Positions 9,441 to 20,376 of a DNA stretch of 64,000 nucleotides are shown piece after piece. The DNA is from Pedobacter cryotolerans (GTDB lineage Bacteria; Bacteroidota; Bacteroidia; Sphingobacteriales; Sphingobacteriaceae). Location of the stretch: positions 1 to 64,000 of the forward strand of contig NZ_SWBO01000008.1 of NCBI RefSeq assembly GCF_005116475.1, read 5' to 3'. The notes below the pieces were generated by a model. It was not told the origin of the DNA. It saw only the letters and a program-made list of their open reading frames with translations, and did not search any database. The position numbers and the translations under genes are program-made. How positions within the stretch are numbered: the first letter of the stretch is position 1; every line of letters begins with the position of its first letter.

Positions 9441-9448
9441 CAAATTTA
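9441..9448 (-). promoter_or_regulatory. Putative TAnnTTTG promoter box of the M14 gene
   Basis: On the minus strand the sequence reads TAAATTTG, a match to the Bacteroidota -7 consensus. Its 3' end is 7 bp from the ATG, which would give a leader of only a few bases. No clear -33 element is visible. Confidence 0.4.
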
Positions 9449-9453
9449 AAGAA

Positions 9454-9508
9454 AAATCGCCATTGCGAGTAGATGAAGTAATCTTTTCTATCCTCGCAAT
9501 GACGATTT
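9454..9508. repeat. Intergenic inverted repeat with CATTGCGAG arms
   Basis: Two 16-nt arms at 9454-9469 and 9493-9508 are reverse complements with one mismatch (core ATTGCGAG/CTCGCAAT). It lies between the S9 and M14 genes. The type GTCATTGCGAGG...GAAGCAATCT is a dispersed element style seen in many Bacteroidota genomes. Confidence 0.6.
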
Positions 9509-9512
9509 AAAT

Positions 9513-9538
9513 GTTGCTAATTGCCAACTGAAAACTGA
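9513..9538 (-). repeat. Post-stop CAGTTTTC repeat (copy 2)
   Basis: Read on the coding strand of the S9 peptidase, the stop TAG is followed directly by TCAGTTTTCAGTTGGCAA, the same unit that follows susD, yidC and glpK. Confidence 0.6.
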
Positions 9539-12409
9539 CTAAGGTTTTTCGTCAGTTAATTCAAAGCCCCATGTTTTTCCTTTTTCGGTAGCAGGTATTC
9601 CTCCAACCATCCAAACAGGAGCTTTTGCACCTTTTAAATAGTAATCAAAAAATTGTTGCTCTCTAATTTGAATATCTTTTCTGTTTTGGCGTTGTACTAA
9701 ATTGTGTGCTTCGTTATTATAATTTAACAACCAAACTGGTTTGCCTAAACGTTTTAAACCAGTAAACATTTCTATACCTTGGTACCAAGGCACAGCTCCA
9801 TCGGCATCATTCGCCATAACCACAACAGGTGTGTTTACTTTAGGAAAGCTGAATAATGGAGAGTTTTCGATGTATAATTCTGGTTTTTCCCACAAGGTTG
9901 CGCCAATTCTACTTTGTGTTTTTTCGTATTGAAACTGACGGTTCATACCGCTTTCCCAACGGATACCACCATAAGCAGAGGTCATGTTTACAACTGGAGC
10001 ACCTGCCCAAGCTGCCGCATACATGTTTGTCCTGGTAATTAAATGAGCCACTTGGTAACCGCCCCAACTTTGCCCTTGGATACCTATTTTTGTTCCATCA
10101 ACCCAAGCGTTTTTCTTTAAGCTTTCAACTCCAGAATTGATAAATTCTTCGGCAGATTTGCCTGGGTAACCAGTTTCGTAACTAATATCTGGTGCGAAAA
10201 CTAAATAGCCGTTACTTACAAAATAGGGGATATTTAAACGAGATGGAGTAGGAGCCGGAGCTTGATAACTATATAACCCATCAGAAAGTTTTTCGTAGAA
10301 ATAAACAATCATTGGATATTTTTTATTCGGATCGAAGTTTTCTGGCTTATACAAAATTCCTTCAGATTTATATCCTTTTGGTGTTGTCCATTTTACCAAT
10401 TCTGCAGTACCCCAATTGTACAAATCTTGTTGTGGATTGGTATTACTTAATTTAGCAGCTGTTTTTAATCCATCTTTAGAAACATAAACATCAGGCGAGT
10501 TTGTATAATTTCCTTTATCAAAAATGTATACATCAGCATTTTTAGCCTTTACCAAGTTAGAATAAGAGAACGGAGCCATAATTACCAATTCTGGTGCTTT
10601 GCTACTATTGGCCGCTTTGCGATAAAAACCATTTTGTTTGGTTTCGTTGTTAAAAGTATTTAACCACAAAACATCCTTTTTAGTAAAAAATCTAGCGTCA
10701 GGATTTGTTCTTGCCACTCTAAAAGTTAAGTTGTTGCTTCTACCAAAACCATTTGTAAAGTTTTTTGGTGCCGATTTTCCATCTGGTGTAAACTCCCAAA
10801 TATCGAATTTATCGTATAAATAGACTTCTTTGTCATCTTCAGACCATCCAGCTATGCCATAACTATTAGGCAAAGCAGGTACATCATTTTCCTCGTTGTA
10901 AAACTTAACCGACATGCCTGTATTTAACACTGTTTTTTTACCAGTAGCAACTTGGTAAGTGTTCCAAGTCATGTCTTTATCGTTATAATAAATAATGTAA
11001 TTGCCATTTGGCGATGCTGATGCATTACCATCTAAACCTTCAATTATTTTTTTACGAGCTCCAGTTTTAACATCTACTAAGTAATAATCGCGAACAGTAC
11101 CACCTGTCCATTGAGAAGCAATCCGATTGCCAAAATCTGTAGAGGCTAAAACATACGCCGCATTACCTTCATTAATCATCGTTGCTTCAGGTAGTTTAGC
11201 ATCGGTTAGTGGTACAATTTTCGGGTCTGTGCTGTAAATATCAATTGCGGTTAAATAACTTCTTTTAGATTCTCTATCTGCATTTTTCAATTGCATTGGC
11301 TGTAAATAATCATCTTTATATCCCCAAACATCTAATTTGGCGTTTTCGAAATCTACAATAGTAGTGTCTTTAGGAAGTTTAATTGGTGCTATTCCAAAAA
11401 ATAATTTCTCACCATCCTTGCTAAATGTAACTCTTCCTTCGCCACTTACTCCAAATTTATCCGGCATCCCGGTCATATCTGCATCAACTAAAATTTGCGC
11501 AGTATCTAAAGTAGGAGAGTTGTAGTATAAATTATAATCTTTAATTTCTTGTTTATCTGGACCAATTTCTCCCAAAAAAGCTAAATGTTCACTTTCTTCA
11601 TCAAAAACAAAACTCTTAAAATTGCCTTTAGTTTTAACCAAAGTTTTTAAAACGCCAGTGGTATTGTTTAGTAAGAAAACACCTTTAGGTGCAGCTTTAT
11701 CTTTTGCAGAACCTGAACTTGCAAAAACCAATTGCTTGCCATCTTTACTAAATGCAAAATCAGTTACAAATTTAAAAATTCGTTCGGTTCCAGCATTCAG
11801 GTTTTTTACCACCAAATCTGTTCCTTCTTTACTAGCGCTTACACCAGCATCTTCATCAGCAAAAAATAAATCACTATCATTTTTGCTTGCTGGCGTTGCA
11901 GTAGGTTTTGCTTTTTTGCTGGTATCTAATGGCTTTTCTAATAGATAAGCTAAAATTGCAGCACCATTTTCAGGAAATTTATAAGATTTTACTCTAGGTA
12001 TTTTAGTCACCGCTAGCGTAGTTAGGTTTGCAATTCCCAAAGTATCTTTGGTCATTTCATCTGGCTTTTTCTTTTTAATTTTTGCCTGTCTAACATCTTT
12101 GTACAAAGGTTTTATGGTAAAAGCCGCAAATTTGCTATCCGCACTAAATAAGGATGATCCGCCGCCAAAACCTCCAGTTCCGGTACCTCTTGGTACTGTA
12201 ATTTTTTGAGTACTTAGATTCTGTTGGAAATATAAACTGCCATCGCCTTCCTGTTTATTAATACTAAAAGCCGACCAGCTTCCATCGTTTGATGCTTGTT
12301 TTATTCCTACAGATTCCCAATTGTCGTAAACGCTATGATCAATTGGTTTTTTTTGAGCATAAGCTACACTTGCAAACAATAAAAATAGTAATGTTAGTTT
12401 TTTTTGCAT
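9539..12409 (-). CDS. Secreted S9 family prolyl oligopeptidase-like serine peptidase
   Basis: The product is 956 residues. A signal peptide ends at ASVAYAQ, so the protein is periplasmic or exported. An N-terminal beta-propeller-like region (WD40-like repeats such as FAFSKDGKQLVFASSG) takes up about residues 30-680. The alpha/beta hydrolase domain follows. The nucleophile is in GQSWGGY (about residue 780), the aspartate in ANDADGAVPW (about 868) and the histidine in EAHNL (about 902). These are the S9C/DPP-IV-like triad positions. Such enzymes cleave short peptides. It is monocistronic or co-transcribed with the M14 gene 105 bp downstream, which would fit peptide breakdown. Confidence 0.92.
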   Translation of the reverse strand: MQKKLTLLFLLFASVAYAQKKPIDHSVYDNWESVGIKQASNDGSWSAFSINKQEGDGSLYFQQNLSTQKITVPRGTGTGGFGGGSSLFSADSKFAAFTIKPLYKDVRQAKIKKKKPDEMTKDTLGIANLTTLAVTKIPRVKSYKFPENGAAILAYLLEKPLDTSKKAKPTATPASKNDSDLFFADEDAGVSASKEGTDLVVKNLNAGTERIFKFVTDFAFSKDGKQLVFASSGSAKDKAAPKGVFLLNNTTGVLKTLVKTKGNFKSFVFDEESEHLAFLGEIGPDKQEIKDYNLYYNSPTLDTAQILVDADMTGMPDKFGVSGEGRVTFSKDGEKLFFGIAPIKLPKDTTIVDFENAKLDVWGYKDDYLQPMQLKNADRESKRSYLTAIDIYSTDPKIVPLTDAKLPEATMINEGNAAYVLASTDFGNRIASQWTGGTVRDYYLVDVKTGARKKIIEGLDGNASASPNGNYIIYYNDKDMTWNTYQVATGKKTVLNTGMSVKFYNEENDVPALPNSYGIAGWSEDDKEVYLYDKFDIWEFTPDGKSAPKNFTNGFGRSNNLTFRVARTNPDARFFTKKDVLWLNTFNNETKQNGFYRKAANSSKAPELVIMAPFSYSNLVKAKNADVYIFDKGNYTNSPDVYVSKDGLKTAAKLSNTNPQQDLYNWGTAELVKWTTPKGYKSEGILYKPENFDPNKKYPMIVYFYEKLSDGLYSYQAPAPTPSRLNIPYFVSNGYLVFAPDISYETGYPGKSAEEFINSGVESLKKNAWVDGTKIGIQGQSWGGYQVAHLITRTNMYAAAWAGAPVVNMTSAYGGIRWESGMNRQFQYEKTQSRIGATLWEKPELYIENSPLFSFPKVNTPVVVMANDADGAVPWYQGIEMFTGLKRLGKPVWLLNYNNEAHNLVQRQNRKDIQIREQQFFDYYLKGAKAPVWMVGGIPATEKGKTWGFELTDEKP

Positions 12410-12557
12410 GATTTAATAAGGGTTGTTTGTGGTTCTGATGTTATTGAAGTATAAAAATTGCAAATTTTATGGACAATAACGTATGTGTACGGCAAATTTT
12501 ACAAAATAAAGCTTTTAAAAGGATTAGAAAAGCAGTTTCTCTACCATGATTAAAGAC

Positions 12558-12675
12558 AGTCTGGCTTTTCGCTGTATTTTTTTGTGCTTCGACTACCTAC
12601 CTATCGCAGGCAGGCACTCAGCATCACAAAAAAGATGCCGCTACAATCCAGTTTAATTCACTTCATATTGTGCTA
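12558..12675. repeat. Dispersed repeat with TTCGAC/CTCAG stem-loop, copy 3
   Basis: Left flank 12558-12573 matches 56292-56307 at 14 of 16 bases. Right flank 12634-12675 matches 56356-56397 at about 35 of 42. Between them the stem TTTTTTGTG (12578-12586) pairs with CACAAAAAA (12625-12633). The loop CTTCGAC...CTCAG is split by a palindrome CCTACCT/AGGCAGG at 12596-12614. Confidence 0.7.
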
Positions 12676-12698
12676 CTATGCAAAATTGCAAAATGCAT

Positions 12699-12740
12699 AA
12701 AAAAACCGCAGAAGTACAGCTTAAATCTGCGCTTCTGCGG
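12699..12740 (-). terminator. Rho-independent terminator of pyrG-yidC
   Basis: On the minus strand, CCGCAGAAG (12732-12740) pairs with CTTCTGCGG (12706-12714) and is followed by seven T residues (A-run 12699-12705). Confidence 0.85.
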
Positions 12741-12746
12741 CTTATT

Positions 12747-12807
12747 TCAGTTTTCAGTTGGCAGTTAAGCTCCCAAAACTGAAAATTATTAACTGATAAC
12801 TGCTAAC
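12747..12807 (-). repeat. Post-stop CAGTTTTC repeat (copy 3)
   Basis: After the yidC stop, units of the type GTTAGCAGTTATCAGTTAA and TTTTCAGTTTTGGGAG follow. A unit in opposite orientation at 12748-12767 lets the region fold back on itself. Confidence 0.6.
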
Positions 12808-14619
12808 TTATTTACCTTTTTTCTCTTGCGTTTTTGCTTGAGCCTGTGTTCTCATGTAATCGTCTAAACGAGCTTGAAATTTAGATTTCTTCTTTTCACT
12901 CTGTGGTTTAGCCTTGTTTTCTTGCAAAATTGCGTGAATTTTATCGTCATTAACCATCATTCTAATCAAATATTGTTGTAAAAACGTAAACATATTCGCT
13001 AAGAAATAATAGTAGTTTAAGCCTGATGGATAGCTATTTAATACACCTAAAAAGATAATGGGCATTATGTAACCAATGTATTTCATTTGGCCAGTTGCAC
13101 CAGAAATCTGGTTATTAAAATACGTATAAATTAATGTTGAAATCGTCATTAAAATACACATTAAACTCAAGTGATCGCCAATAAAAGGAATGGTAAAGCC
13201 AAACTTAATGAAATCATCATAAGTAGATAAATCTTTCATCCACAAGAAACTTTCGCCTCTTAACTCGAACAAGTTAGGGAAGAAGAAGAAGAATGCCATT
13301 ACAAATGGTAACTGCAGCAACATTGGCAAACAACCACCCAATGGATTTACGCCTACTTTTTTATAAAGTTTTAGATATTCTTGTTGTAAAAGTGTAGCAT
13401 TATCTTCACCAACTTTAGCTTTAATTTCGTCCATCTCCGGCTTTAAAATTCTCATTTTAGCCATCGAAATGTACGATTTGTAAGTTAACGGCGACATGGC
13501 TAATTTTAGTAAAACAGTTAATACCAAAATAATTAAGCCGTAACCCCAACCAAAACTTTCTAAAAACTGAAACACTGGTAAAACAACAAATCGGTTAATG
13601 TACTTTAAAGGCCAGTAACCCATGTCAACTTGTTTTTCAATTTCCTGACCTTGCGCTTTCAGGTTGTCGAATTTGTTGTCGCCAAAATAAAATTTCATGG
13701 CATAGCTTTGAGCAGCCAATTGATTAAATGGCATTTGCATATTTGCACCATACCATTTTACTTTGCCAGTATCAGTCAATATTTTAACCTCTAAATCGCC
13801 TTTCTCAAATGGAACTTGAGGAACCAATACTGCAGAAAAGAATTGTTGTTTAAAAGAGAACCATTCAATTTTACCTTCTTTTAATTCTTCTTTTTCATCA
13901 GCTCCCATACCAATATGATCTGGGTTTTCATCAATGTATTTATAATAAGGAGATGAATGTTCTTGTTCTTTTTTGGTGTCTTTTTCTTGCTTAAGTAAAG
14001 TTGTTTCCCAGTTTAAAGAAACATTATTACCTTGAACAATTTTATTTAAACCATTTAAATTAATGTTAAAGCCAACATTGTTGCTATTTGGTTTTACATC
14101 ATAAACAAACTCAATATATTTATCAGCGCTATAATTTGCACGCATACTAATGCTATTTGCAGTTTTATTAGCAGTAGTAAAATATAAATTATTTGTGTTT
14201 ACAAGCTTACCATCAATATTAATATTTAAACCAAATTTATTTTCGTTACCGTTAAATAAAATAACAGGTTTGTTATTGTAGGTAGTTTCTTTTTTTAATT
14301 CAACTGATAAAATTTTACCACCTAAATTAGTAAAAGTTAATTTTAGGATATCGTTTTCTACAACGGTTGTTTGTGCCGTTCCGTTTAAGTTTGCGCCAAA
14401 TGGTCCACTTAATGCAGCGGTATCAATTTTAATAGTTTCTGCCGGTTTAACTGCTGCTACATTAGCAGTAGTTTGAGAAGCTTTAATTTTGCTTAGCGAG
14501 TCGGCGGTAATTCTTTCTCTTTCTTTTTTAATATCAGCCTCATTTGGCTTCATAAAAAAAACAGAAGCTCCTATAATTACCATAATTAGGAAGAGCCCTG
14601 TAAATGTATTTCTATCCAT
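12808..14619 (-). CDS. yidC: Membrane protein insertase YidC
   Basis: The product is 603 residues, normal for Bacteroidota YidC. TM1 is at about residues 5-24 (FTGLFLIMVIIGASVFFM). A long periplasmic beta-sandwich domain (about 60-345) follows. The conserved 60KD_IMP membrane core starts at WGYGLIILVLTVLLKLAMSP (about 360) and has the further TM segments of the core. A lysine-rich cytoplasmic tail ends the protein. YidC inserts proteins into the inner membrane alone or with SecYEG. It lies 21 bp downstream of pyrG, a gene order often seen in Bacteroidota, and the pair ends in the terminator at 12699-12740. Confidence 0.96.
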   Translation of the reverse strand: MDRNTFTGLFLIMVIIGASVFFMKPNEADIKKERERITADSLSKIKASQTTANVAAVKPAETIKIDTAALSGPFGANLNGTAQTTVVENDILKLTFTNLGGKILSVELKKETTYNNKPVILFNGNENKFGLNINIDGKLVNTNNLYFTTANKTANSISMRANYSADKYIEFVYDVKPNSNNVGFNINLNGLNKIVQGNNVSLNWETTLLKQEKDTKKEQEHSSPYYKYIDENPDHIGMGADEKEELKEGKIEWFSFKQQFFSAVLVPQVPFEKGDLEVKILTDTGKVKWYGANMQMPFNQLAAQSYAMKFYFGDNKFDNLKAQGQEIEKQVDMGYWPLKYINRFVVLPVFQFLESFGWGYGLIILVLTVLLKLAMSPLTYKSYISMAKMRILKPEMDEIKAKVGEDNATLLQQEYLKLYKKVGVNPLGGCLPMLLQLPFVMAFFFFFPNLFELRGESFLWMKDLSTYDDFIKFGFTIPFIGDHLSLMCILMTISTLIYTYFNNQISGATGQMKYIGYIMPIIFLGVLNSYPSGLNYYYFLANMFTFLQQYLIRMMVNDDKIHAILQENKAKPQSEKKKSKFQARLDDYMRTQAQAKTQEKKGK

Positions 14620-14640
14620 TATATTGTTTTAAACGTTGTA

Positions 14641-16275
<1,635 letters not shown>

Positions 16276-16319
16276 TTAAGCAGGTTTTAAGGCCTTTTTA
16301 ATTGTTTTTGTACGGGATA

Positions 16320-16327
16320 CAAAGGTA
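16320..16327 (-). promoter_or_regulatory. Putative TAnnTTTG promoter box of pyrG
   Basis: The minus strand reads TACCTTTG, a full match to the Bacteroidota -7 box, 62 bp before the ATG. The -33 element is not clear. Confidence 0.45.
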
Positions 16328-16413
16328 TGAAAATATCTGGTTTAAGGATATTAATTGTGTAAATTATTATTTTATTGATAATCAATTGTATAGTGTTTTT
16401 ATTAAATAATTTT

Positions 16414-16455
16414 AAAAAAAAATGCCCCCAAATAGTGTCTAACTTTTTAGGGGCA
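16414..16455 (-). terminator. Terminator at the end of the GH16 utilisation locus
   Basis: On the minus strand TGCCCC (16450-16455) pairs with GGGGCA (16423-16428) and a run of nine T residues follows (16414-16422). It lies 45-85 bp after the GH16 stop codon. Confidence 0.75.
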
Positions 16456-16498
16456 GTCTAATTACCGATCGAGGCATTTAATTATCATATCTTAAATT

Positions 16499-17377
16499 CT
16501 ACTTTTCAATCATTTTATAGTAGCGAACATAATCTACCTCAAATTTCTGTGGAAAAATACTATCATCTATTCCTTGTGCACCACCCCAATCTCCGCCTAC
16601 GGCTAGATTTAGTAAAACATGAAATCTTTTATCAAATGGCCAAACTTTATAACCTGTTCCTTCGTTAGCAAATTCAAATACTAGCACATTATCAAAATAT
16701 CCTCTAACGGCGTAAGGTGTCCAATCTACTCTGTACAAATGAAACGCTGTGCTCGCATCTGGAATTGTTCTGCTACTTGTTTTTGCGGTATTGATTTTAA
16801 AGTAATAAGCTTCGGTATGTGTACTAAAATGAACCTTATTTTGGTCGTAGCCCACATGTTCCATAATGTCAATTTCACCAGATTTTGGCCAATCGCCATA
16901 AGTACGATCAGTTGGTAACATCCAAATTGCTGGCCATGTGCCTCTGCCAGTTGGTAATTTTGCTTTTACTTCAATTCTACCATACAATACATCCAATTTG
17001 TTTCTGGTTACTAAACGTGTAGATGTATAAGCCATACCATTTACATTTTCTTTTTTAGCCGTAATGGTAAGTAATCCACCGCCAACGGCAACATTTGATA
17101 ATGTGTTGGTGTACAATTGCTTTTCGTTATTTCCCCAACCAGAACCGCCTAAATCGTAATCCCATTTGGTATCTAAAGGTAAACCTGTATATTCAAACTC
17201 ATCAGCCCAAAACGGACTTGCTTCAAAAGTCCAATTTTTATCTACAATAACAGTAGGGGTAGGCGGAAGAATAATTGCTTCATCTTCTTTGCCAGATGAA
17301 CAAGATTGACAGGACATTATAAATCCAGCTGCAACGGCTACTAAAGCATAACCTTTTCTTACTATATCAAATTTCAT
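16499..17377 (-). CDS. GH16 family endo-beta-glucanase (laminarinase/lichenase-like) lipoprotein
   Basis: The product is 292 residues. A lipoprotein-type signal has cysteines at 23 and 26, so it is probably surface or periplasmic. The GH16 catalytic signature is complete: GEIDIMEH, with Glu168 as nucleophile, Asp170 as helper and Glu173 as acid/base. The IME form, with the extra residue before the second Glu, is the beta-bulge type usual in laminarinases (beta-1,3-glucanases) rather than strict lichenases. WPAIWML (about 148-154) and FHVLLNLAVGGDWGG (about 255) are other GH16 landmarks. It is the last gene of the PUL operon, after susC, susD and the PKD lipoprotein. A perfect hairpin precedes it. 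Confidence 0.93.
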   Translation of the reverse strand: MKFDIVRKGYALVAVAAGFIMSCQSCSSGKEDEAIILPPTPTVIVDKNWTFEASPFWADEFEYTGLPLDTKWDYDLGGSGWGNNEKQLYTNTLSNVAVGGGLLTITAKKENVNGMAYTSTRLVTRNKLDVLYGRIEVKAKLPTGRGTWPAIWMLPTDRTYGDWPKSGEIDIMEHVGYDQNKVHFSTHTEAYYFKINTAKTSSRTIPDASTAFHLYRVDWTPYAVRGYFDNVLVFEFANEGTGYKVWPFDKRFHVLLNLAVGGDWGGAQGIDDSIFPQKFEVDYVRYYKMIEK

Positions 17378-17391
17378 AGTAGCTTAATTAG

Positions 17392-17422
17392 CTCCTGTTT
17401 GGTTATTTAAGCCAAACAGGAG
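17392..17422 (-). promoter_or_regulatory. Intra-operon hairpin between PKD lipoprotein and GH16 genes
   Basis: CTCCTGTTTGG (17392-17402) and CCAAACAGGAG (17412-17422) are perfect complements with a 9-nt loop. No T-run follows on the coding strand, so it is not a simple terminator. It may stabilise the upstream mRNA or serve as a processing site. Confidence 0.6.
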
Positions 17423-17432
17423 TGTTAAAATA

Positions 17433-18845
17433 TTAATTAAATTCAAAATCATCAATATAGAAAATACCTGGATGTGGATGTCCTTCGCCTCCTAATTGAA
17501 TAACAATTTTATCATAAAGTGTTTGTGCAGCCGATGCTGAGAAATCGAACTCTAGTTGAATCCATTTATTTTGCTCACTTACTGCAATTACTTTAGCGAT
17601 TTCTATTTGAGTTTGCCATGCGTTACCGCCTAATAATGAGTTTTGAAGTTTAATGGCAACTTTTGGCTCAACTTTAGTAAAATCATTAGCTCCAGAAATA
17701 AAAACTTTTAGTCTGATTTTGTTTTTAGCAGTTAAATCAAATCGATAAGGCATGGTAATGTTCATATTTCCATACTGACCATCATTACCAGATCTTTTTT
17801 CATAATATCCAACAGTTGTTGAAGTATTCATGCCAATTCTAAAAGGATTAGTATAACCTCTAGAGAAGTCCATATTTTCTGCACCCCAAGCTACTGAGTT
17901 AGTTGCTGTAAAAGCATCTGTTAAATTTGCAGCTTGCATTGGTTTTTGAACAGGAGGCACAACTGGTCTAACATAACCTTTTCTAATTAATTTTAAGTAC
18001 CATGCGTTACCTGCATTTGCTTTGTCTAAGCATCTCAACCACATTTCATCAGCTGTTAAGCTTAAAATTTGATATTGAGAAACGCCTAAATAATAAGCGA
18101 TAAAGCCATTATTGCTGATGGTAATATATTTTGCACCGTTATTTTCTGTTACTAACCATGTTAAGTTAGTTGCAGGCGTATAGGCTACAGATGGATCACC
18201 TCCGCCAGTTGGCCCACCAATACCAGCAGCATTTGATGCATTTGCAAATGTATTACCGTTATTGGCATACGTGTATTTCAATGCATTCATGTTAAATGTC
18301 ATTTCATCATCGTAAAAACCATCGGTTGCTTTTTCATTTGGTCCTGCTTGGTACCAATCTGGAAATTGCGAGCCAATTGGACCAACACCTAAATGGCCAA
18401 CTTGTGTTTGATCGATTACCCAAGTTTTACCAGTAGCATTTGTTAATCCGCCAGATAATAAATTAAAAGCTGGATCAGTTAACATTGCTGGGTTAGTTGT
18501 GGCAATAGTTACCGTTTTGGTACTTGATGCATAACCACCATCAGTTACAATTGTTAATTTAACGGTATATGTACCAGCTAAAGGATAAGATGCCTGAGCT
18601 GTACTACCTTCGGCAGTTGCGCCATTACCAAAATCCCAGATGGCTTTAAAGCCAGGTGATGTATTGGTAAATTGGATAATATTAGCATTTGTTGAAGTAG
18701 GGGTTGCAGTAAATTGAACTTGAGCCGAAGTAGGAGTAGCTCCTATCTCGCCACCAATTTCTGATTTTTTACAAGAACCCAAAGTAAGCATCAACCCTAA
18801 ACTTACCCAGATTGATGTTTTTATAGTGCTTTTTAATGTTTTCAT
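17433..18845 (-). CDS. PKD-domain surface lipoprotein, likely glycan-binding
   Basis: The product is 470 residues with a lipobox at Cys25 (TLGSCKKSE). A PKD domain spans about residues 42-115 (PGFKAIWDFGNGATAEG). A middle region (about 125-290) has WVIDQTQVGHLGVGP, typical of a domain often found beside SusCD in Bacteroidota. A C-terminal beta-sandwich (about 310-470) ends in IFYIDDFEFN, like a carbohydrate-binding module. It sits between susD and the GH16 gene, the place of SusE-like surface glycan-binding proteins. Binding of a beta-glucan is an inference from position and architecture. Confidence 0.82.
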   Translation of the reverse strand: MKTLKSTIKTSIWVSLGLMLTLGSCKKSEIGGEIGATPTSAQVQFTATPTSTNANIIQFTNTSPGFKAIWDFGNGATAEGSTAQASYPLAGTYTVKLTIVTDGGYASSTKTVTIATTNPAMLTDPAFNLLSGGLTNATGKTWVIDQTQVGHLGVGPIGSQFPDWYQAGPNEKATDGFYDDEMTFNMNALKYTYANNGNTFANASNAAGIGGPTGGGDPSVAYTPATNLTWLVTENNGAKYITISNNGFIAYYLGVSQYQILSLTADEMWLRCLDKANAGNAWYLKLIRKGYVRPVVPPVQKPMQAANLTDAFTATNSVAWGAENMDFSRGYTNPFRIGMNTSTTVGYYEKRSGNDGQYGNMNITMPYRFDLTAKNKIRLKVFISGANDFTKVEPKVAIKLQNSLLGGNAWQTQIEIAKVIAVSEQNKWIQLEFDFSASAAQTLYDKIVIQLGGEGHPHPGIFYIDDFEFN

Positions 18846-18855
18846 TTTTTAATGA

Positions 18856-20367
18856 TTAATTATAACCTGGATTTTGAGTAATAATACCTTTGGTAATATC
18901 TATTTCTGTTTGTGGGATTGGCAACAATTCACTTTTGTTAGCTCTAAATCCTACCGGACCTAAAACAGTTACTGCTGTGCCCGTACGTACCAAATCGAAG
19001 AAACGGTGACCTTCTGTTGCCAACTCCAATCTACGTTCGTTGTAAATATTATCTAAAGTGGCAGGGATTGAAGCTAAACCAACTCTACCTCTAACAGCAT
19101 CTAATAATTCTTTAGCTCTAGTAGGGTTTTGGTTTGCTTTTACCAATGCTTCTGCTTGCATTAAATAAGTATCAGCTAATCTAATTTCAATTTCATTAAT
19201 TGGCCAATTTTGCTCAGCTACACCACTCGCAGAGCGGAATGCTTTTAAAGGCGCATATTTTTTAATGAAATAATCGGTATTTTGATAACGAGCATTGTAT
19301 GTAGCACCACCAGCTTTTAAGGCTGCACCATCAATAATAGTAGCATCAAAGCGAGGATCGGTTTTCATCACATTAACTAGATCTAATGTAACCGGACAGA
19401 AACCCCAACCGCTTGAGTAGGTATCGCCATTATAGCTATCCATTCCGATAAACTGGGTACCAACGTTACCTTCACCACCGTTAATCCAACCCCAATCTCC
19501 CCAAGCTGCATTGTTAGAGTGAGGGATTTCTAAAATAGATTCGCTGTTGAATTTGTTAGCTGGATTAAAGATATCAGCATATACAGGTACTAAAGAAAAA
19601 CCGTAAGCATTACCAACTTTATTTACATCTTCAAATAACGTTATTGCTTCTGCTAATTTTGTATTGTCATTTTGATACAATAATACTTTACCTAGTTGCG
19701 CTTTTGCTGCACCTTGAGAAATTCTACCTTTTTCTGCAGAAGATATAGTAGCAGGCAAGTTTGGATACGCTTCTCTTAAATCTTTCTCTATTTGAGCATA
19801 AATTTGAGCTGGTGTTGATTGTTTTTGCGTATAAAGTTCTGCAGTAGGAAGAACTGCTGTAATTAATGGAACTCTTCCGAACCATCTGACTAAATCAAAA
19901 TAAAAGTAAGCTCTTAAAAATTTAGCTTCGGCAGTTACTCTGGCTTTAAAGGGAGCACTTAAAGTAGTAGCGCCTTCTATTTTGCTTAAAATTAAGTTAG
20001 CACGATTGATACCTGAAAAGTTTTTATTCCATAATCCCCCTTGTGGGCCAATTCTTGGATCCATGTTAAAGTTATCATAAGCAACCCAGTTTGGTTGATC
20101 TGAGGCATTACTACCACCAGCCCAATTATCGTCTGATGCGGCACTTAATAGTGGCATTTTCATGGTGTAACCACCTGTTGTGCCCCATTGCATTACATCA
20201 TACACAGAAATAACACCTTGCATTACTTCAGTTTCATTTTTGTAGAAATTGTCTTCTAGTGCTGTACCTCTTGGTGTAAGCTCTAGGAAATCTTTTTTAC
20301 ATGATACGAAAATCTGCATCATCGCAACTATTGCGATGGTACATTTGATATATTTATTTTTCATCAT
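18856..20367 (-). CDS. SusD/RagB family outer membrane lipoprotein of the GH16 locus
   Basis: The product is 503 residues. The lipobox is Cys23 (FVSCKKDFLEL). The N-terminal KKDFLELTPRG and C-terminal motifs (YNERRLELATEGHRFFDLVR, LLPIPQTEID, NPGY) are the standard RagB/SusD signatures, with TPR-like helices between them. It would capture glycan at the surface and close the SusC barrel. It starts 9 bp after susC and is followed 10 bp later by the PKD lipoprotein gene, so this is one operon. Confidence 0.95.
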   Translation of the reverse strand: MMKNKYIKCTIAIVAMMQIFVSCKKDFLELTPRGTALEDNFYKNETEVMQGVISVYDVMQWGTTGGYTMKMPLLSAASDDNWAGGSNASDQPNWVAYDNFNMDPRIGPQGGLWNKNFSGINRANLILSKIEGATTLSAPFKARVTAEAKFLRAYFYFDLVRWFGRVPLITAVLPTAELYTQKQSTPAQIYAQIEKDLREAYPNLPATISSAEKGRISQGAAKAQLGKVLLYQNDNTKLAEAITLFEDVNKVGNAYGFSLVPVYADIFNPANKFNSESILEIPHSNNAAWGDWGWINGGEGNVGTQFIGMDSYNGDTYSSGWGFCPVTLDLVNVMKTDPRFDATIIDGAALKAGGATYNARYQNTDYFIKKYAPLKAFRSASGVAEQNWPINEIEIRLADTYLMQAEALVKANQNPTRAKELLDAVRGRVGLASIPATLDNIYNERRLELATEGHRFFDLVRTGTAVTVLGPVGFRANKSELLPIPQTEIDITKGIITQNPGYN

Positions 20368-20376
20368 TTTATTTTA

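Larger units (their letters stand above)
12410..12807. other. Intergenic region with long repeat, terminator and post-stop repeat
   Basis: This is about 400 bp. It holds a long dispersed repeat (12558-12675) with a TTCGAC/CTCAG stem-loop, the yidC terminator (12699-12740) and the post-stop repeat of yidC (12747-12807). 12410-12557 has no feature I can support apart from promoter space for the S9 gene. Confidence 0.6.
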
